Positions 1-11,269 of a stretch of DNA of 64,000 bases are shown piece by piece (the first letter of the stretch is position 1; each line of letters begins with the position of its first letter). The notes beneath the pieces were generated by a model. The model saw only the letters and a list, made by a program, of their open reading frames with translations, had not been told where the DNA came from and did no database searches. The position numbers were made by a program, and so were the translations under genes. This DNA is from Gnetum montanum (lineage: Eukaryota; Streptophyta; Gnetopsida; Gnetales; Gnetaceae), in the NCBI GenBank assembly GCA_015680685.1, contig MNCI01001832.1:116875-180874 (forward strand), read 5' to 3'.

Positions 1-589
1 TCCATGAATAACAATAAGACCAAGATTGATTCATATTCATTACAGTAATGTAACTTAGATTAGATTTACTTTCCATGCAATTTACTTTTCATTTACTTAG
101 TTAATATTTACATTTTCACACATATTAATCAATTGGCAAAATAAGTGCGACTAGCTTCAACCATGAACATGTATTTGCTTGGTAATCCCAGTAGTATTAT
201 TGCTTAGCTTGCCCAGTAGTGTAATGCTTAGTAATCCCAGTAGTGGATACATGGGTTCAGGACATGTACAACAAACTGGGAATGGACACTCATCATCCAT
301 AGGCTATTTTAACATTTATCTTCCTGTTTTAAATTAGATTAAATAATTAATTTCTCTATTATTGTTAAGATTAGCATAAGGTAAAAATAACATCAACCAT
401 CATATGCCTCACGTTGGACTAAATCATATGTGACAAAGCTACCAATAGTCCAAGTGGAAGACAATGTCCAGTGATCAACACTTAACAATTTAGATGCCAC
501 AACTAGTTCCATCCATGGAATTCAAACAAATTACACATGAATGCTCATGATTCATATGGTCAGGCATAGGGGACACCCACCGCTCATCA
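1..589 (+). repeat. E1 5' LTR, right part only
   Basis: The LTR ends in GCTCATCA at 589, matching the ACTCATCA/GCTCATCA ends of E2 and the CTCATCA end of E3, with the primer site one base later. Around 177-250 it has three copies of a short unit resembling TTGGTAATCCCAGTAGT, also found in the E2 and E3 LTRs. The promoter half lies outside the window. Confidence 0.8.
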
Positions 590-590
590 T

Positions 591-608
591 TGGCACTATT
601 GCCAGGGA
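591..608 (+). other. E1 primer binding site (tRNA-Asp type, decayed)
   Basis: TGGCACTATTGCCAGGGA begins two bases after the LTR end. The intact form in E3, TGGCGCCGTTGCCGGGGA, is complementary to the 3' end of plant tRNA-Asp(GTC). The differences are all C to T or G to A changes, as expected of methylation-driven decay. Confidence 0.8.
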
Positions 609-721
609 TGGTGCTAGTTATCTAGATTAGTTATATTATAAAAAATCATTGTAAAAGTAATAACGATTTATCTTTCAAAAAATATTAATATTTAAAGTCA
701 CACACGCTATCAAATAAAATC
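609..721 (+). other. E1 leader
   Basis: Short AT-rich leader between primer site and gag. Its first part (GCTAGTTATCTAGATTAG) is shared with E3, where it follows the primer site on the - strand. No other signal seen. Confidence 0.5.
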
Positions 722-1968
722 ATGTCTTCTTTCTATAGAACCAAGAATGCATCACATGATGAAAAGACTCATAGGAGAAATGATAAGATTTGTACTAAAG
801 AGAATTGGAGTGAAAAACCTCAAGCAAGGGTTTCATATGCTCATTTAGATCCTTACTACACTCAAAGACTATGTTCAACTAACATAAGCAATCTTAGAAG
901 TGATGGAGTAATTCCTAGAACAAGGAGGTCCTAAAGGCCTAGAACCACCTCCAAACCTAGAAGAGATAAATCAAGGGATTACATAAAAAGATATAGCATC
1001 CATGGAAATTCTTCGATTTCACCATCTTTCTCTTTGTCTTCCATGTCTAGTTCTAATGAAGATGAATGAGGTATAAAGATAGAGCTCCACTAAAGGGTCA
1101 AGATGGAGATAAAAATACAATGTAAGGACAAGATGAAAGACATCAAAGTGAGCATAGACAAGAATAGTGTAATAAAAAAAATAAAAATAGAGATTATCAC
1201 TATGACATTTATAATGCTAAGGAACCCTTGTTAGCTACTAGGGGCATGAATTAGATTAGGGAGGTAGTTCAAATACCTCATAGGCGTCAAAGGGAAAGTT
1301 ACATCAAATAGCTTTATATGAACAAGATTCCTAGATTTAAGGGAGGCTATAATTATGATTCATAACATCATTAACAAGCCTTCCATGATGCTTGCACCTT
1401 GCAAAATATCAAAAGTAAGTGGAAAAAGCTTAAGCTCTTTCCTAGGATACTAATAGATAAATTTAAAAGTTGGTATAAATTGTTGAAACCAGATTCAATC
1501 CATTGGTGGTCCACAATGCTAGAACGTTTCAACGAAAAATACCAAACCTATGCAAGAGTGTCCAATCTGAGAAAACAAATCCAAGGATGAAAGCTAGGAC
1601 AACATGAATTCTTGGATATGACCTTGGATAGATAATATTTCCTACTACATAGATATCCATGCCATGATTTTTCTCAAAAAGAGCAGCTTTTCCCCATCAT
1701 AGATGAAATTTGTAATCAAATGAGCAAGACCCTTGGGATTTATGCCCAAGGTCAGTTATTCAAATTGAAAGCCCATTAGATACAATGGTTGATTAAGTAG
1801 GTGGCAAAAGAAGAAGGAGAACTATGTAAATGAGAGAATGTAGAGGAATATAATGAGGGACCAACTCTTCAAAAGAATGAGGTCCATATCTATAATACGA
1901 AAAAAGAGGCATCTCTTGATGAGGTGATTTCATAAAAAACCTTATCAATACAAAAGTCTATTGCTAAG
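722..1968 (+). pseudogene. gag: E1 gag, 5' part (capsid region), broken
   Basis: Starts at ATG 722 (MSSFYRT), matching the E2 gag start (MSSSSCK). The first 70 codons are open, then stops and frameshifts follow. From about 1320 the retrotransposon capsid domain is clear: IPRFKGGYN, DACTLQN, KLKLFPRIL, SWYKLLKPDS, WWSTMLERFNEKYQTYARV, then YAQGQLFKLKAH and VAKEEGEL. It aligns with E2 and E3 gag throughout. Stops replace Gln, Arg or Trp codons. The frame is cut at 1968 by the E2 LTR and resumes after 15209. Gag would form the particle and bind element RNA; this copy cannot make a full protein. Confidence 0.85.
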
Positions 1969-2863
1969 TGATGAGTCATCATTGGTTGGCTGCGTCGACG
2001 AGGCCCCGTCAATGCATTTTGTCCTATGTCAACGAGGCCTTGTTGATGTAGTGTTTATCCATTACCTATAAATACATGCCTACCAGCCACATTTATGGAG
2101 AGTCCAAATTTTAGTAGTAGTAAAGCTCTTACATTGTTTGCATTTGAAGTTAGAATCTTTTCCCTGAGTGCCCATAGTAGGAGTCATTGAGTGTATGGAT
2201 CTTTGTGCGAGCATTGTTGTACTTAAGCATGATAGTGTGTGTGGCAATAAAGATGAGCTTTCTGATAAACCTTGTAGCACTTTGGATAGATTACCTATTT
2301 TATTTATGCATTTAATGTTTTCAATTATTTATTAAATGCTTTCAATTAGTTATCAAATATTTTTTAGTTATTACATTAATGAGACAATTAAGAGAAATAG
2401 ATTACACACATAAGTACAACTGCTTCAAATGTAACACATATTCACTTGGTAATCCCAGTAGTGTTATCACTTAGTACACCCAATAGCATAGCGTTTGGTC
2501 GCCCAGCAGTGGATATGTGGGTTCATGACATGTACGAAAAGTGGGAACAAATACTTATGTTGGGATTAGCTAAATGATTAGTTAATTAGTAATTTAGATT
2601 AGTTAATTAAACTCCTTTTATTTGCATTTCAAGCACCAAAATATAAAATACAAAATGATAAAAATTGGATGCCTTAGTTACACTTAACCATACCAACATA
2701 CATCATAAGTGTAATTGGGAGGACAACAATTGACCTTATGGCTAAATTCACTTCCTAAAGGGCTAGTGCATTGAAAACAATAAAGTCTGTAGAATTTGAC
2801 TAGATTGTGCGTGAACACTTGTGATTCATATAGTTGGGTGTAGGGGTACCTTGCTACTCATCA
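1969..2863 (+). repeat. E2 5' LTR
   Basis: 895 bp, TGATGAGT to ACTCATCA. At 1993-2048 are two palindromic units related to GTCGACGAGGCCTCGTCGAC, followed by TATAAATA at 2067-2074, the core promoter. Around 2437-2515 lie repeats of a TTGGTAATCCCAGTAGTG-like unit. The right copy is at 14370. Confidence 0.9.
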
Positions 2864-2864
2864 T

Positions 2865-2882
2865 TGGCACCATTGTTGGGGA
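2865..2882 (+). other. E2 primer binding site (tRNA-Asp type, decayed)
   Basis: TGGCACCATTGTTGGGGA differs from the exact tRNA-Asp complement TGGCGCCGTTGCCGGGGA only by transitions. It lies one base after the LTR. Confidence 0.85.
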
Positions 2883-3017
2883 CTTTGTTTGTGGAACATG
2901 TGCTATTTAGGTCTAAGTGGATACCACTAATATAATTGTATGAACCTAAAGGTTAATAACATTCCCACTATACATAAATTATAAAAGCACACTGATAATT
3001 TCATTTTGTTTTACAAA

Positions 3018-5461
3018 ATGTCTTCTTCTTCTTGTAAGCCTAAAGATACTAAACCATCGATCCCACAAGAATGCAAGGTGGTATACACTCATCCAGATGA
3101 GTTTGTGCGAAATTTCACCTTCATCCTACATCAGGATGAATAGATGCAATGGTGTGATATGGTGGGCAACATCATTTTGCCCCTTGATAGATCTATGCCT
3201 GGAATACCGTTTAAAATCCTTAAGAAGTTGGGCATAGTAGATCTTCACGAAGAGTACATTGTGGATGGATATGACACTCGGAACTATTATCCCATTGAAA
3301 CACAATGTAAATGAGATAAACGTCAGGAGAGACTCCATGAAGCCACAAAGGGGAAACATTACACTAATCCCTTGTTCCTACTAGATCAAGTGGACAATGA
3401 GGATCCTCCCTTAGAAGGTTCTCAACATGAAGATTCTCCACCCCTCGCTACTAATGGTGAGGGTGTGAACTTGACCTTGTGATCAACTATTCATAAACTA
3501 GGTTCAAGAAAGAGTGATAGCCAAGGTAGGAACTTGGGTGAACATCGAAATAACAAGGAATCTAATGATGGTGATCATAAAAAGTAGAAGAGTGGTGGTG
3601 GACATGATGATGGCGGTGGCAGTCCACCTTCCTCTTCATCTGATTTTGAACATTCCTCTTCATGTGATGGTTCTCATGGAAGTCATCATCAAAACAACTA
3701 TGATGAAGGTGATCGACAATATAATAATGACTGTGAAGGCTGCCAAAATCAAAGGGATGGCCAAAACCATCATCGACTTCATCAACATAGCAATGATGAT
3801 GAACCTTTACTGGCGAATTAAAATATTCTTAACATTGCAGAGGCAATGAAAATCCCAACCAAGCATATGAAGGATAGTCAGATTAAGTGCCTAGATATGA
3901 ACAATATTCCAAGATTTGAAGGGGGATACAATTTTGATCCATAAACACATCTACAAGCTTTTCAAGATGCCTGTGTCTTACAGAACATTGAGAATGAGTA
4001 GTAGAAACTCAAGATTTTTCCAAGGATAGTCATTAAGGAAGCTAAAAGTTGGTACTAGTCCTTAGAACTAGAATCTATCCAGAGATGGAGTACCATGTTA
4101 GAATTGTTTAATGATAAATATCAAACGTACTCTAGAGTGTCTAATCTACGAAGGCAAATCCAAGGCTAGAAACAAGGAACACACGAACCCTTGGATGCTG
4201 CCATGGACCGATACTATTCACTTTTACATAGGTGCCTTGGCCATGATTACTCTCAATGGGAATAACTTCGCTACATCATAGATGGGCTCAGAGCATAAAT
4301 AAGAAGAACCCTTAGGGTGTATGCCTAAGGGAGGTTGTCTAAAATGAGAGCTCATTAGATCTAAAGGCTAATTGAGCAAGTAGCAAAAGAAGAAGGTGAG
4401 TTATGAAAAAGGGAGAGTGTTGAAGAGTATAATAGGGACTCATCCATCAGAAAATAAGAGGTTTGATTTTGTGATGAGGAGGAGTAACCATTTGATGAAG
4501 TGGTAAATAGAAAGACCTTGCCCATCCAAAAATCTATTTTTGACATTTTAGCCAAGGTTCACAAGTTATGGAACTCTTTGGATAAAATTTTTGAACCACT
4601 TTGAAGATTGTTGAAGAATCCAAAGAGCAAAATAATGATTGTAATTATAGATGGTGAAAAGAAGCTGAATGTGCCTACCAAAGAGGTAAGGGCAAAGTTG
4701 CTGCAGTAGAGGAAGTTGTGGAATCTAACTCTAATGATGAAATTGAATGTGACATTTGTCAATATGAACATCCAAAGGGATGCTGCTTTGTGGTGTTACA
4801 CTTAGAAGAGTTTAGAGTGTATGCATTAAATCCTCGCCTAGCATATAGAAAAGCTCCAAGATGATTGCCTTACCCTCAAGGTAGCCCAAGGCAATTCCAC
4901 CACCAACAACAAGTTTACTACCCAAGTGGAACTCCTCCACAACCTTATGAATAGTACCAACAGTGGTGCCAACCACAATTGTGGGGAATGCCACTGCCAA
5001 GATAGCAGTATCCTTATAGGCAACCATATCCATACAAGTACTATGTTGAGCAACTCGTCTCCCCTAGAAGTTCATCAAGTCATGCATCATTCCAACATCA
5101 TTATTACCCTCCAGAGTACCACCAAACACATTCACCATCTACTTGAGGGGAAAACCCATATCCATATCCTTATCATCCTCCACATCCCTTTGCACCTACA
5201 CCTCCACCTTCAACTTAGTTACCTCCTGCTCCATCCTTGTAGGGTGAAATTCCTCCACAATTGCAACAATGAAATGCTACAAGGGCTGTACACTCACAAC
5301 CAATTTTTCAACCAAGTGGTTAGGATAATTGATTAAGAAAACAACCTTTCTTCTAGTCCAGTAATCCTTTCCAACACTCACAACCTACTCCAACTGATCA
5401 CCCTACATCTCCAGTACCCTCATCCTCTACATCAAATACCTTTCAGCACCCTTCAAACCAA
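3018..5461 (+). pseudogene. gag: E2 gag, broken
   Basis: ATG at 3018 (MSSSSCKPKD). An acidic, Asp/His/Gly-rich stretch covers about 3400-3800. The capsid domain covers about 3890-4420: IPRFEGGYN, QAFQDACVLQN, RWSTMLELFNDKYQTYSRV, LRRQIQG, YYSLLHRC, VAKEEGEL. A zinc-knuckle-like motif at about 4749-4785 reads CDICQYEHPKGCC, spacing C-x2-C-x3-H-x4-C, one residue shorter than the usual CCHC knuckle, and is shared with E3. A Pro/Tyr/Gln/His-rich tail follows to the protease. There are at least 20 premature stops and a frameshift near 4590. The family role is particle formation and RNA packaging. Confidence 0.85.
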
Positions 5462-6025
5462 GTGCTACCTAGGATTTGCACTATAATGCTAAATCATGTT
5501 GTTTCTAATTGGATCAAGGCTAGCAATCTTCTTATAAAAAGATCTGATCCTGTAAGTCCACTCATCTTTCTACAGATTTTTGGAAAAGAGCCATGCAAGG
5601 CTCTTCTTGACTTTGATTCTAGAGTTAACCTCATCTCCCATGATATGTACAAAGCTTGGAACCTACTACCTCTTAAGAAGAGCAAAATCTGTTTAGAATT
5701 AGCAGATCAGTCAATTATTGTTCCCTTGGGATTAGTAGAGGACATTGTGACCACAGTCTATGGGTGGTCCTATCCTACTAATTTTCTGGTAATCAAGGTG
5801 GACAATTACAAAAGTGACTTCCCCATCATTATGGGAAGGGCTTGGTTAAGTGCGGTCAATGCACGAATGGGTATAAGGGACCTATCTTTCAAAATATCTA
5901 AGGAAAATGACTTAGGAAAAATTAAGAAGAAGCGTATTCCATGCATCACATACAACAATAATGGGTGTAATTATGTGCAAAAGATTTCGTCAATCAAAAG
6001 CACATACATTAAGGCATGCAATTAG
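5462..6025 (+). pseudogene. E2 aspartic protease region, 187-codon open stretch
   Basis: The open stretch includes a retropepsin fold: PLIFLQIFGKEPCKALLDFDSRVNLIS, given here in two parts as PLIFLQIFGKEPCKALL and DFDSRVNLIS. Athila proteases normally carry D-x-G-A-S at this site; DFDSR has lost the Gly and Ala, so this copy is probably inactive. DFPIIMGRAWLS fits the usual ILGRPFL-type C-terminal motif. The role is to cleave Gag-Pol. It ends in a stop at 6023-6025 soon after RIPCITYNNNGC. It follows the gag tail directly, consistent with one ancestral gag-pol frame. Confidence 0.8.
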
Positions 6026-6439
6026 TGTGCAAAAGAAATTAACATTTAGAGGTGTCTGTATGTAGTAGCCACAAAGTAGGAGGGCACCTAGTGGCTGATA
6101 GCTGATTCAGATAGCAGCACAATATGCATGGAGCCAACTGAGAGCTTAACTTATGCATATGTAGAAGGGATGGACAAAATTGAATAAGTCCATTCCCAAC
6201 TCTCTAATGAAAATGATGATAACTATTGGGGAGAGTTGAAGATCCCAAATAACTTTAAGCAGGAGCCCTCAGAACTAAAAAATTTACTAGTCATATTGGA
6301 GTATGCATTTTTAAAGAATGGTAAACTAGTCATCATTAATGTCAAACTTACTCTTGAACAAAAAGAACGTTATTGAAAGTGGTGAATAAATGGTCAACAA
6401 CCTTTGCTTGGTCATATCTAGAGCTAACAGGAATTAATC
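6026..6439 (+). pseudogene. E2 protease-RT linker
   Basis: Broken coding sequence without a recognised domain; in-frame text includes ELKNLLVILEYAFL, the pre-RT motif typical of Athila-type pol (L-x2-LP-x2-L-x-Y-x-FL). Stops are frequent. Confidence 0.6.
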
Positions 6440-7760
6440 CAAGGGTATGCTAACATCGCATCTACATTGACCTGACCATGAAACTTAGAAGATAGTTGCA
6501 GAGGTGATTAAGTCCCAAATTGAAGTAAATCATTAAGGAGGAGATAGAGCAGCTCCTTAAGGTGGGATTTATCTATCCAATCATGGATAGTGAGTGGGTT
6601 AGCCCACTCATAATTGTACCAAAAAAGGATGGTAAATGGTAGGTTTGCATTGACTTTAGGTTGTTAAATATGGCAACATTTAAGGATCACTTTCCTTTGC
6701 CATTTTTGGATCAAGTATTAGGCATCATATCCAGGAATTGTTATTATAGTTTCTTTGATGGTTATAATAGCCATAACCAAATCCAAATTATGCTAGAAGA
6801 CCAAGCCAAGACAACATTCATGAGTCCCTAGGGGACTTTTACATACTGTAAGATGCCATTTGGCCCATGAAATGCCCCTGCAACATTTCAATGCTTGGTC
6901 CTTAGTATCTTTCAACAATAGACCGGTAGTGGTGTTGAAGTCTTTATGGATGACTTCTCCACCTATGGAGCTACCTTTGAGCAAGCCTTGGACCAACTTG
7001 AGCAAGCACTGAAGAGATGTGTTGAGACAAACCTATGGCTCAACTAGTAAAAGAGCCATCTCATGGTCCAAGAAGGCATTGTGCTAGGGCACCGAATTTT
7101 GTAGAAAGGGATTGAGGTAGACCTAGAAAAGATAAGGGTCATCCAAGGAATAACATGGAAACCAGAGATCATTAAAAATATTTGATCATTCCTTGGACAC
7201 ACTGGTTACTACCGGTGCTTTATTGAAAATTTCTCGAAGATTGCAAAGCCATTGGTAGAACTTACAAAGAAAGATGCACCTTTCATTTAGACCAAGGAAT
7301 GTGAAAATGCATGTCAACAATTAAAAGAGAAACCCATAGAAACATGAATCCTATAAGCACCAAATTGGTCCAAACCATTTCATATCATGACAGATGCATC
7401 TAACTATGCTTTGGGATTAGTACTCATGCAAATGCATGAGAAGAAACATCCATATTATATCTACTACATGACTCGAAGCATTGTGGGAGCATAGTTAAAT
7501 TACACCACCATAGAGAAGGAATTAATGACAATGGTGTACGTGTTAGAAAAGTTTAGACATTATGTCCTAGGTTACAAAGTATTTGTACAGACCACAATGT
7601 AATTCACTTCCTTATGAATAAGTTGACGGTGAGCCCTTGTGTTATATGGTGGCTTATGATCTTGCAAGAATTTGATCTTACTATGGTAGATCGAAAAGGA
7701 ACTGAGAATGTGGTCACTGACCATCTTTCTCACTTAAGATGGGAGAACAAAGATGAGGAG
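6440..7760 (+). pseudogene. pol: E2 reverse transcriptase and RNase H, broken
   Basis: The RT motifs appear in order: VGFIYPIMDSEWVSPL, VPKKDGKW, VCIDFRLLN, FPLPFLDQVL, the YKMPFG-type motif (YCKMPFGP), NAPATFQ, and the catalytic VFMDDFSTYG (F-x-D-D intact). VFMDDFS is typical of the Athila lineage. LGHRIL, then [17 protein letters not shown] form the RT-connection. RNase H begins at about 7375 (KPFHIMTDASNYALGLVL) and continues through YTTIEKELMTMVYVLEKFRHYVLGYKV. A frameshift near 7590 moves the TDH motif to another frame. At least 15 stops make it non-functional. Confidence 0.88.
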
Positions 7761-9145
7761 AGCTTGCTCTTTGATCATTTTCTAGAAAAACTCCTCTTTA
7801 TTGGAGTAATAAATGAACAAATGCTTGAAAAACCAATATGGTATAATGGCATTCTCACATATCTTCTCACTCAAGAGATGCCACAAGACTTGAATTTTAG
7901 GAAAAAGCAACAATTTCTTCATCAGGTCAAATACTTTATGGAAATTAATGGATACCTTTACAAGGTATGTGCCAATGGCTTGATTTGTTGGTGTGTCCCT
8001 GACGAAGATCAACTATGTGTTCTCCAAGGTGCTCATGAAGGACCTTGTAGAAGTCACCATGTAGGGAGACACATGGGCATAAAAATATTGATGGTAGGAT
8101 ACTATTGGCCCATAATCTTCAGGGATGCCTACCAGTTTGTCAAGTCATGTGAACATTGTCAATGTGATAGGGGATGATCGCTTGTATGGAAGATCCTCAA
8201 TAGTGGATTCAACCACTAGAACCTTTCAACATATGGGGCATTGACTTCATGGATCCCATCACATCCATGTCTAAAAGGAAAGAATATATTAGAGTAGCAG
8301 TTGATTATTACACAAAATGGGCTAAAGTGGTAGCCGTTATAGATTGCACATCATCCACTACTACCATATTTATACAACAACATATTGTAAATAGGTTTGG
8401 GGTGTCGTGTTCACTAATTTCTGATAATGGGACTCATTTCACAGGTGCGACATTTAGAAAATTAATGCAATGCTTTGGGGTAGAACATAAATTAACAACA
8501 CCTTACCACCCCTAAGCCAATGATCAAGTAGAGGTAACCAATTAGAAGATTACAAAAATATTAATGTGAACCATTAGCAAATATAGGAAGGATTGGAGCA
8601 CAAAACTTAATGATGCTCTCTAGGCTTACTAATCAACTTGGAAACTTCTATTGGATATTCTCCCTATGAGTTAGTTTATGGAAAACTTCTAATGCTCCCA
8701 ATTCAATCTGAGCTTCGTACACTGTCAACAACCTATGAACTAAACCTTGACCTAAGTTTAGCACAAAAGGAAAGATTGATCAATCTGAATGTGCTAGAAA
8801 AAAATCACTTAGTCTCCCTATCTTTTAATGAGGTAAACAAGGCATTTAGTAAGCAATGCCATAGCCTTAGAATTAGGAAAGTAAGGTTTCAACTGGGAGA
8901 TAAGGTCCTCTACTAGAACCCCATACATGTACCTCAAAAGGAAAAATTTCAAACATTGTGGAAGGGACCTTATATAATTGATCAAACCTTTTCCTCTGAG
9001 GCCATGATAATTTACAAACCTGATAGCCCAAATAAAAAGTAGTTGGTCAATATCCAACAAGTTAAACCTTTCTTAGAACCAAGATTGGCTAGTGTAGCTA
9101 TCACCTCAACTAATGGACACCCATGTTCTATTTTTCAGATCTCCT
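7761..9145 (+). pseudogene. E2 integrase, broken
   Basis: The N-terminal HHCC zinc domain is at about 8027-8165 (AHEGPCRSHHVGRH, YYWPIIFRDAYQF, CEHCQC). A frameshift near 8185 leads into the catalytic core: WGIDFMDP (first Asp), LISDNGTHFTG (second Asp), and QVEVTN (the Glu) at 8527-8545, so the D,D-x35-E triad can still be read. Text after the core (TSIGYSPYELVYGK) and the LGDKVLY and KGPYII motifs form the C-terminal GPY/F module, ending near 9140. No chromodomain is seen. Integrase would insert the cDNA; this copy is dead. Confidence 0.88.
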
Positions 9146-9160
9146 CCTTCCAACTCAGTT

Positions 9161-9182
9161 GTGGGGGAGATGGCCATTTGTG
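9161..9182 (+). promoter_or_regulatory. Internal polypurine-like tract after E2 pol
   Basis: AGTTGTGGGGGAGATGG follows the integrase end. It resembles the true tract before the 3' LTR (AGTTGTGGGGGTATG) and recurs in E1 (25341-25360) and E3 (20430-20448, - strand). It may be a second plus-strand primer. Confidence 0.55.
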
Positions 9183-10758
9183 CTAACCATTACCATGGCT
9201 TCTTAGCTTTTCTACCTTTTGGTTTTTCACATTTTTTATTTTACAAATTTTTGATTTTTGAATGTTTATAATTTTATATCATTTTTAGTACCTTTAAAAT
9301 TTCTTTCTTATTTTACACTTTCTTATATATTTTACTGTATTCTTTTTCTTTTGTTTCTTCTGATTAAGTGTGATATTTTCTCATTTTTACTGATAAATCT
9401 GCTTTATTGTCATAGGACATAATGCTGTTGTTACTATTTGCTAATGATGGATTGTGATTGTCGATGTCTGGTTTCTATTTTTGAATTATGATGTCTAATG
9501 ACTTGACATGGTTTATTTTTCATGGAACAGGTAGTGAATCCACATCATTTGCCCATCCAATGAGCTTTATGGTTTTCTTTGTTCTAGAAATTTGATATCC
9601 CTTTTTCATTAAAGAAACTTTTAATCAATTAGTGACCTTGGTAGTTCTGGAATTAGGAAGGATTCAAAGGTTTGTAAAGGGTGTGACTTCAAGGGGACTC
9701 AATACTCTTTATACTCTTCTTTTTGCTTAAGTGCTTGAGTGTTTTTTCATAGACTTCTTATCATTCCATACCACCCAATGATAGAAAGAAAAATAATATC
9801 ATTGCATGGTGTGGTTCCCATCATTCAAAAGAAAAAAAAAACAATAATGGAAATTCAAAGCACATCCCTTTGACATGAATAAGTCCTCGCATCGTGTGGT
9901 TTCCATTTCAAAAGAAAAAAAACAATGGGAATTTAAAGCACATCTCTTGGACAAATAAAAGGGCTGCAAGCATTGCTTATGGGACTTGAAAGACATACAC
10001 CTATGCCTGAAGATCCCCTCTAACTAAGGCCCTCTCTCTCACACTTCCTACTTCTCTCTCCTCTTTGTGGAATGGTGGTTGTCTTGCAGGGACACTCTTG
10101 TGTCTCAAGTGGATGGATTAGTCTTAGAGTGGTGATGCGAAGTCACTAAAAGTAGATGGCTTTGGTATGGACTAAGGTGGAACTTCTTGGGTCATTTTAA
10201 TCACAATTCCATAAGGGAATTCTTATGACCTCAATTTGGAACTCCATTCCACCTTCTCTATCATCCATCCATGTTGCCATAACTCACCTCACTACTAAGT
10301 TCTATGTTATGCTTTGTCTTAGTCTGACGTATTAGGATTCTTGAGTGGATTCTTTTGGGTTGGTTCTTAACTTGTCATGATCATTAAAATTGACTATGGG
10401 GCCCACAGACTCTTTAGTTGAGTTTAAGCAAGGGCAAAAAGGGCATGAGCTTGCTATGGGGAGGACCCACTTGCATAGCTTTTGGCTTGATTAGTTAAGG
10501 TTCCTTACCTTTGACATCGCTACAATCTTATATTTCATATTTTCCATTGTGTAAACCACTCAGTACTCCTTAATCTTTCATTACATTCATCCATTAAATT
10601 GATTTTTCTCCATTTTTTCAAATTTATGAACTTCAACACCCTCTTTTCATGATTTCATACTATTCTTGGTCTTCTAAGCTTTCATTTGATCCCAATTTCA
10701 TCAACAAAATTCTTGTATTTTGAAAGTTTGACCAAAGTCAACAATGGTCAACAGCTAC
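9183..10758 (+). other. E2 noncoding spacer between pol and 3' ORF
   Basis: A 1.6 kb AT-rich stretch without coding potential. Two related segments (9795-9850 and 9890-9935) each carry TGTGGTT(T/C)CCAT followed by an A-rich run. The block GGGGAGGACCCACTTG at 10459-10474 is conserved in the spacers of E1 and E3. Confidence 0.6.
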
Positions 10759-10815
10759 GTTGACAAGGCCTCGTCGACAAGGCCTTGTCAACACAGTGCA
10801 AAAATACTATATATA
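10759..10815 (+). promoter_or_regulatory. Internal promoter-like module of E2
   Basis: Two overlapping 20-bp palindromes (GTTGACAAGGCCTCGTCGAC at 10759-10778 and GTCGACAAGGCCTTGTCAAC at 10773-10792) are followed 15 bp later by TATATATA (10808-10815). The E2 LTR has the same palindromes before its own TATAAATA box. It would start a transcript about 430 bp upstream of the 3' ORF. Confidence 0.6.
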
Positions 10816-10962
10816 CCACCAGAAACTTTGGAATTTTTTACAATTTGCTCATAACACACTGAGAATTGTTGTGATTTTTCAAAGTCCAAAACCTTCCAGA
10901 GTCCATAACTTTCAAACCGTTTGTCCAAATCACTCCATTTTTCAATCCTGCACTTATTGGAG

Positions 10963-11269
10963 GTAAGATCTTTATTGTGGGGCCACAAAATTTAAGGTTT
11001 CTGATGCAATTTTTGAAATTTTTTTCTAATTCTCCCAAGGGTTAATAACCTTAATCATATGTAAACATCAATTTTTTCCAAGTTAACCCTTCCAACAATC
11101 TCTAGGATGATTTATCAATGATAAGGCATAAATAGAAATAACAATTGAGTTAATTAAATCAGCCATAATCACAACTTAGCCAAGTGTAACTACCCTCAAG
11201 AGTTAAGGTATCCTAATTTTTTTAAGGTTACAAAATGATTGCTAATCCATGGTTTTATTGTGATTATAG
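10963..11269 (+). other. Candidate leader intron before the E2 3' ORF
   Basis: The donor GAG|GTAAGATC at 10963 and the acceptor TTTTATTGTGATTATAG ending at 11269 bound 307 bases. The acceptor touches the ATG of the 3' ORF. E3 has a similar arrangement. This is inferred from consensus only. Confidence 0.45.

Noticed and set aside
3514-3849. 111-codon + strand frame
   Set aside because: A shifted frame over the Asp/His-rich part of E2 gag; its Met/Ile-rich text comes from GAT/CAT runs read out of phase.
4926-5336. 136-codon + strand frame
   Set aside because: Out-of-phase reading of the Pro/Gln/His-rich E2 gag tail.
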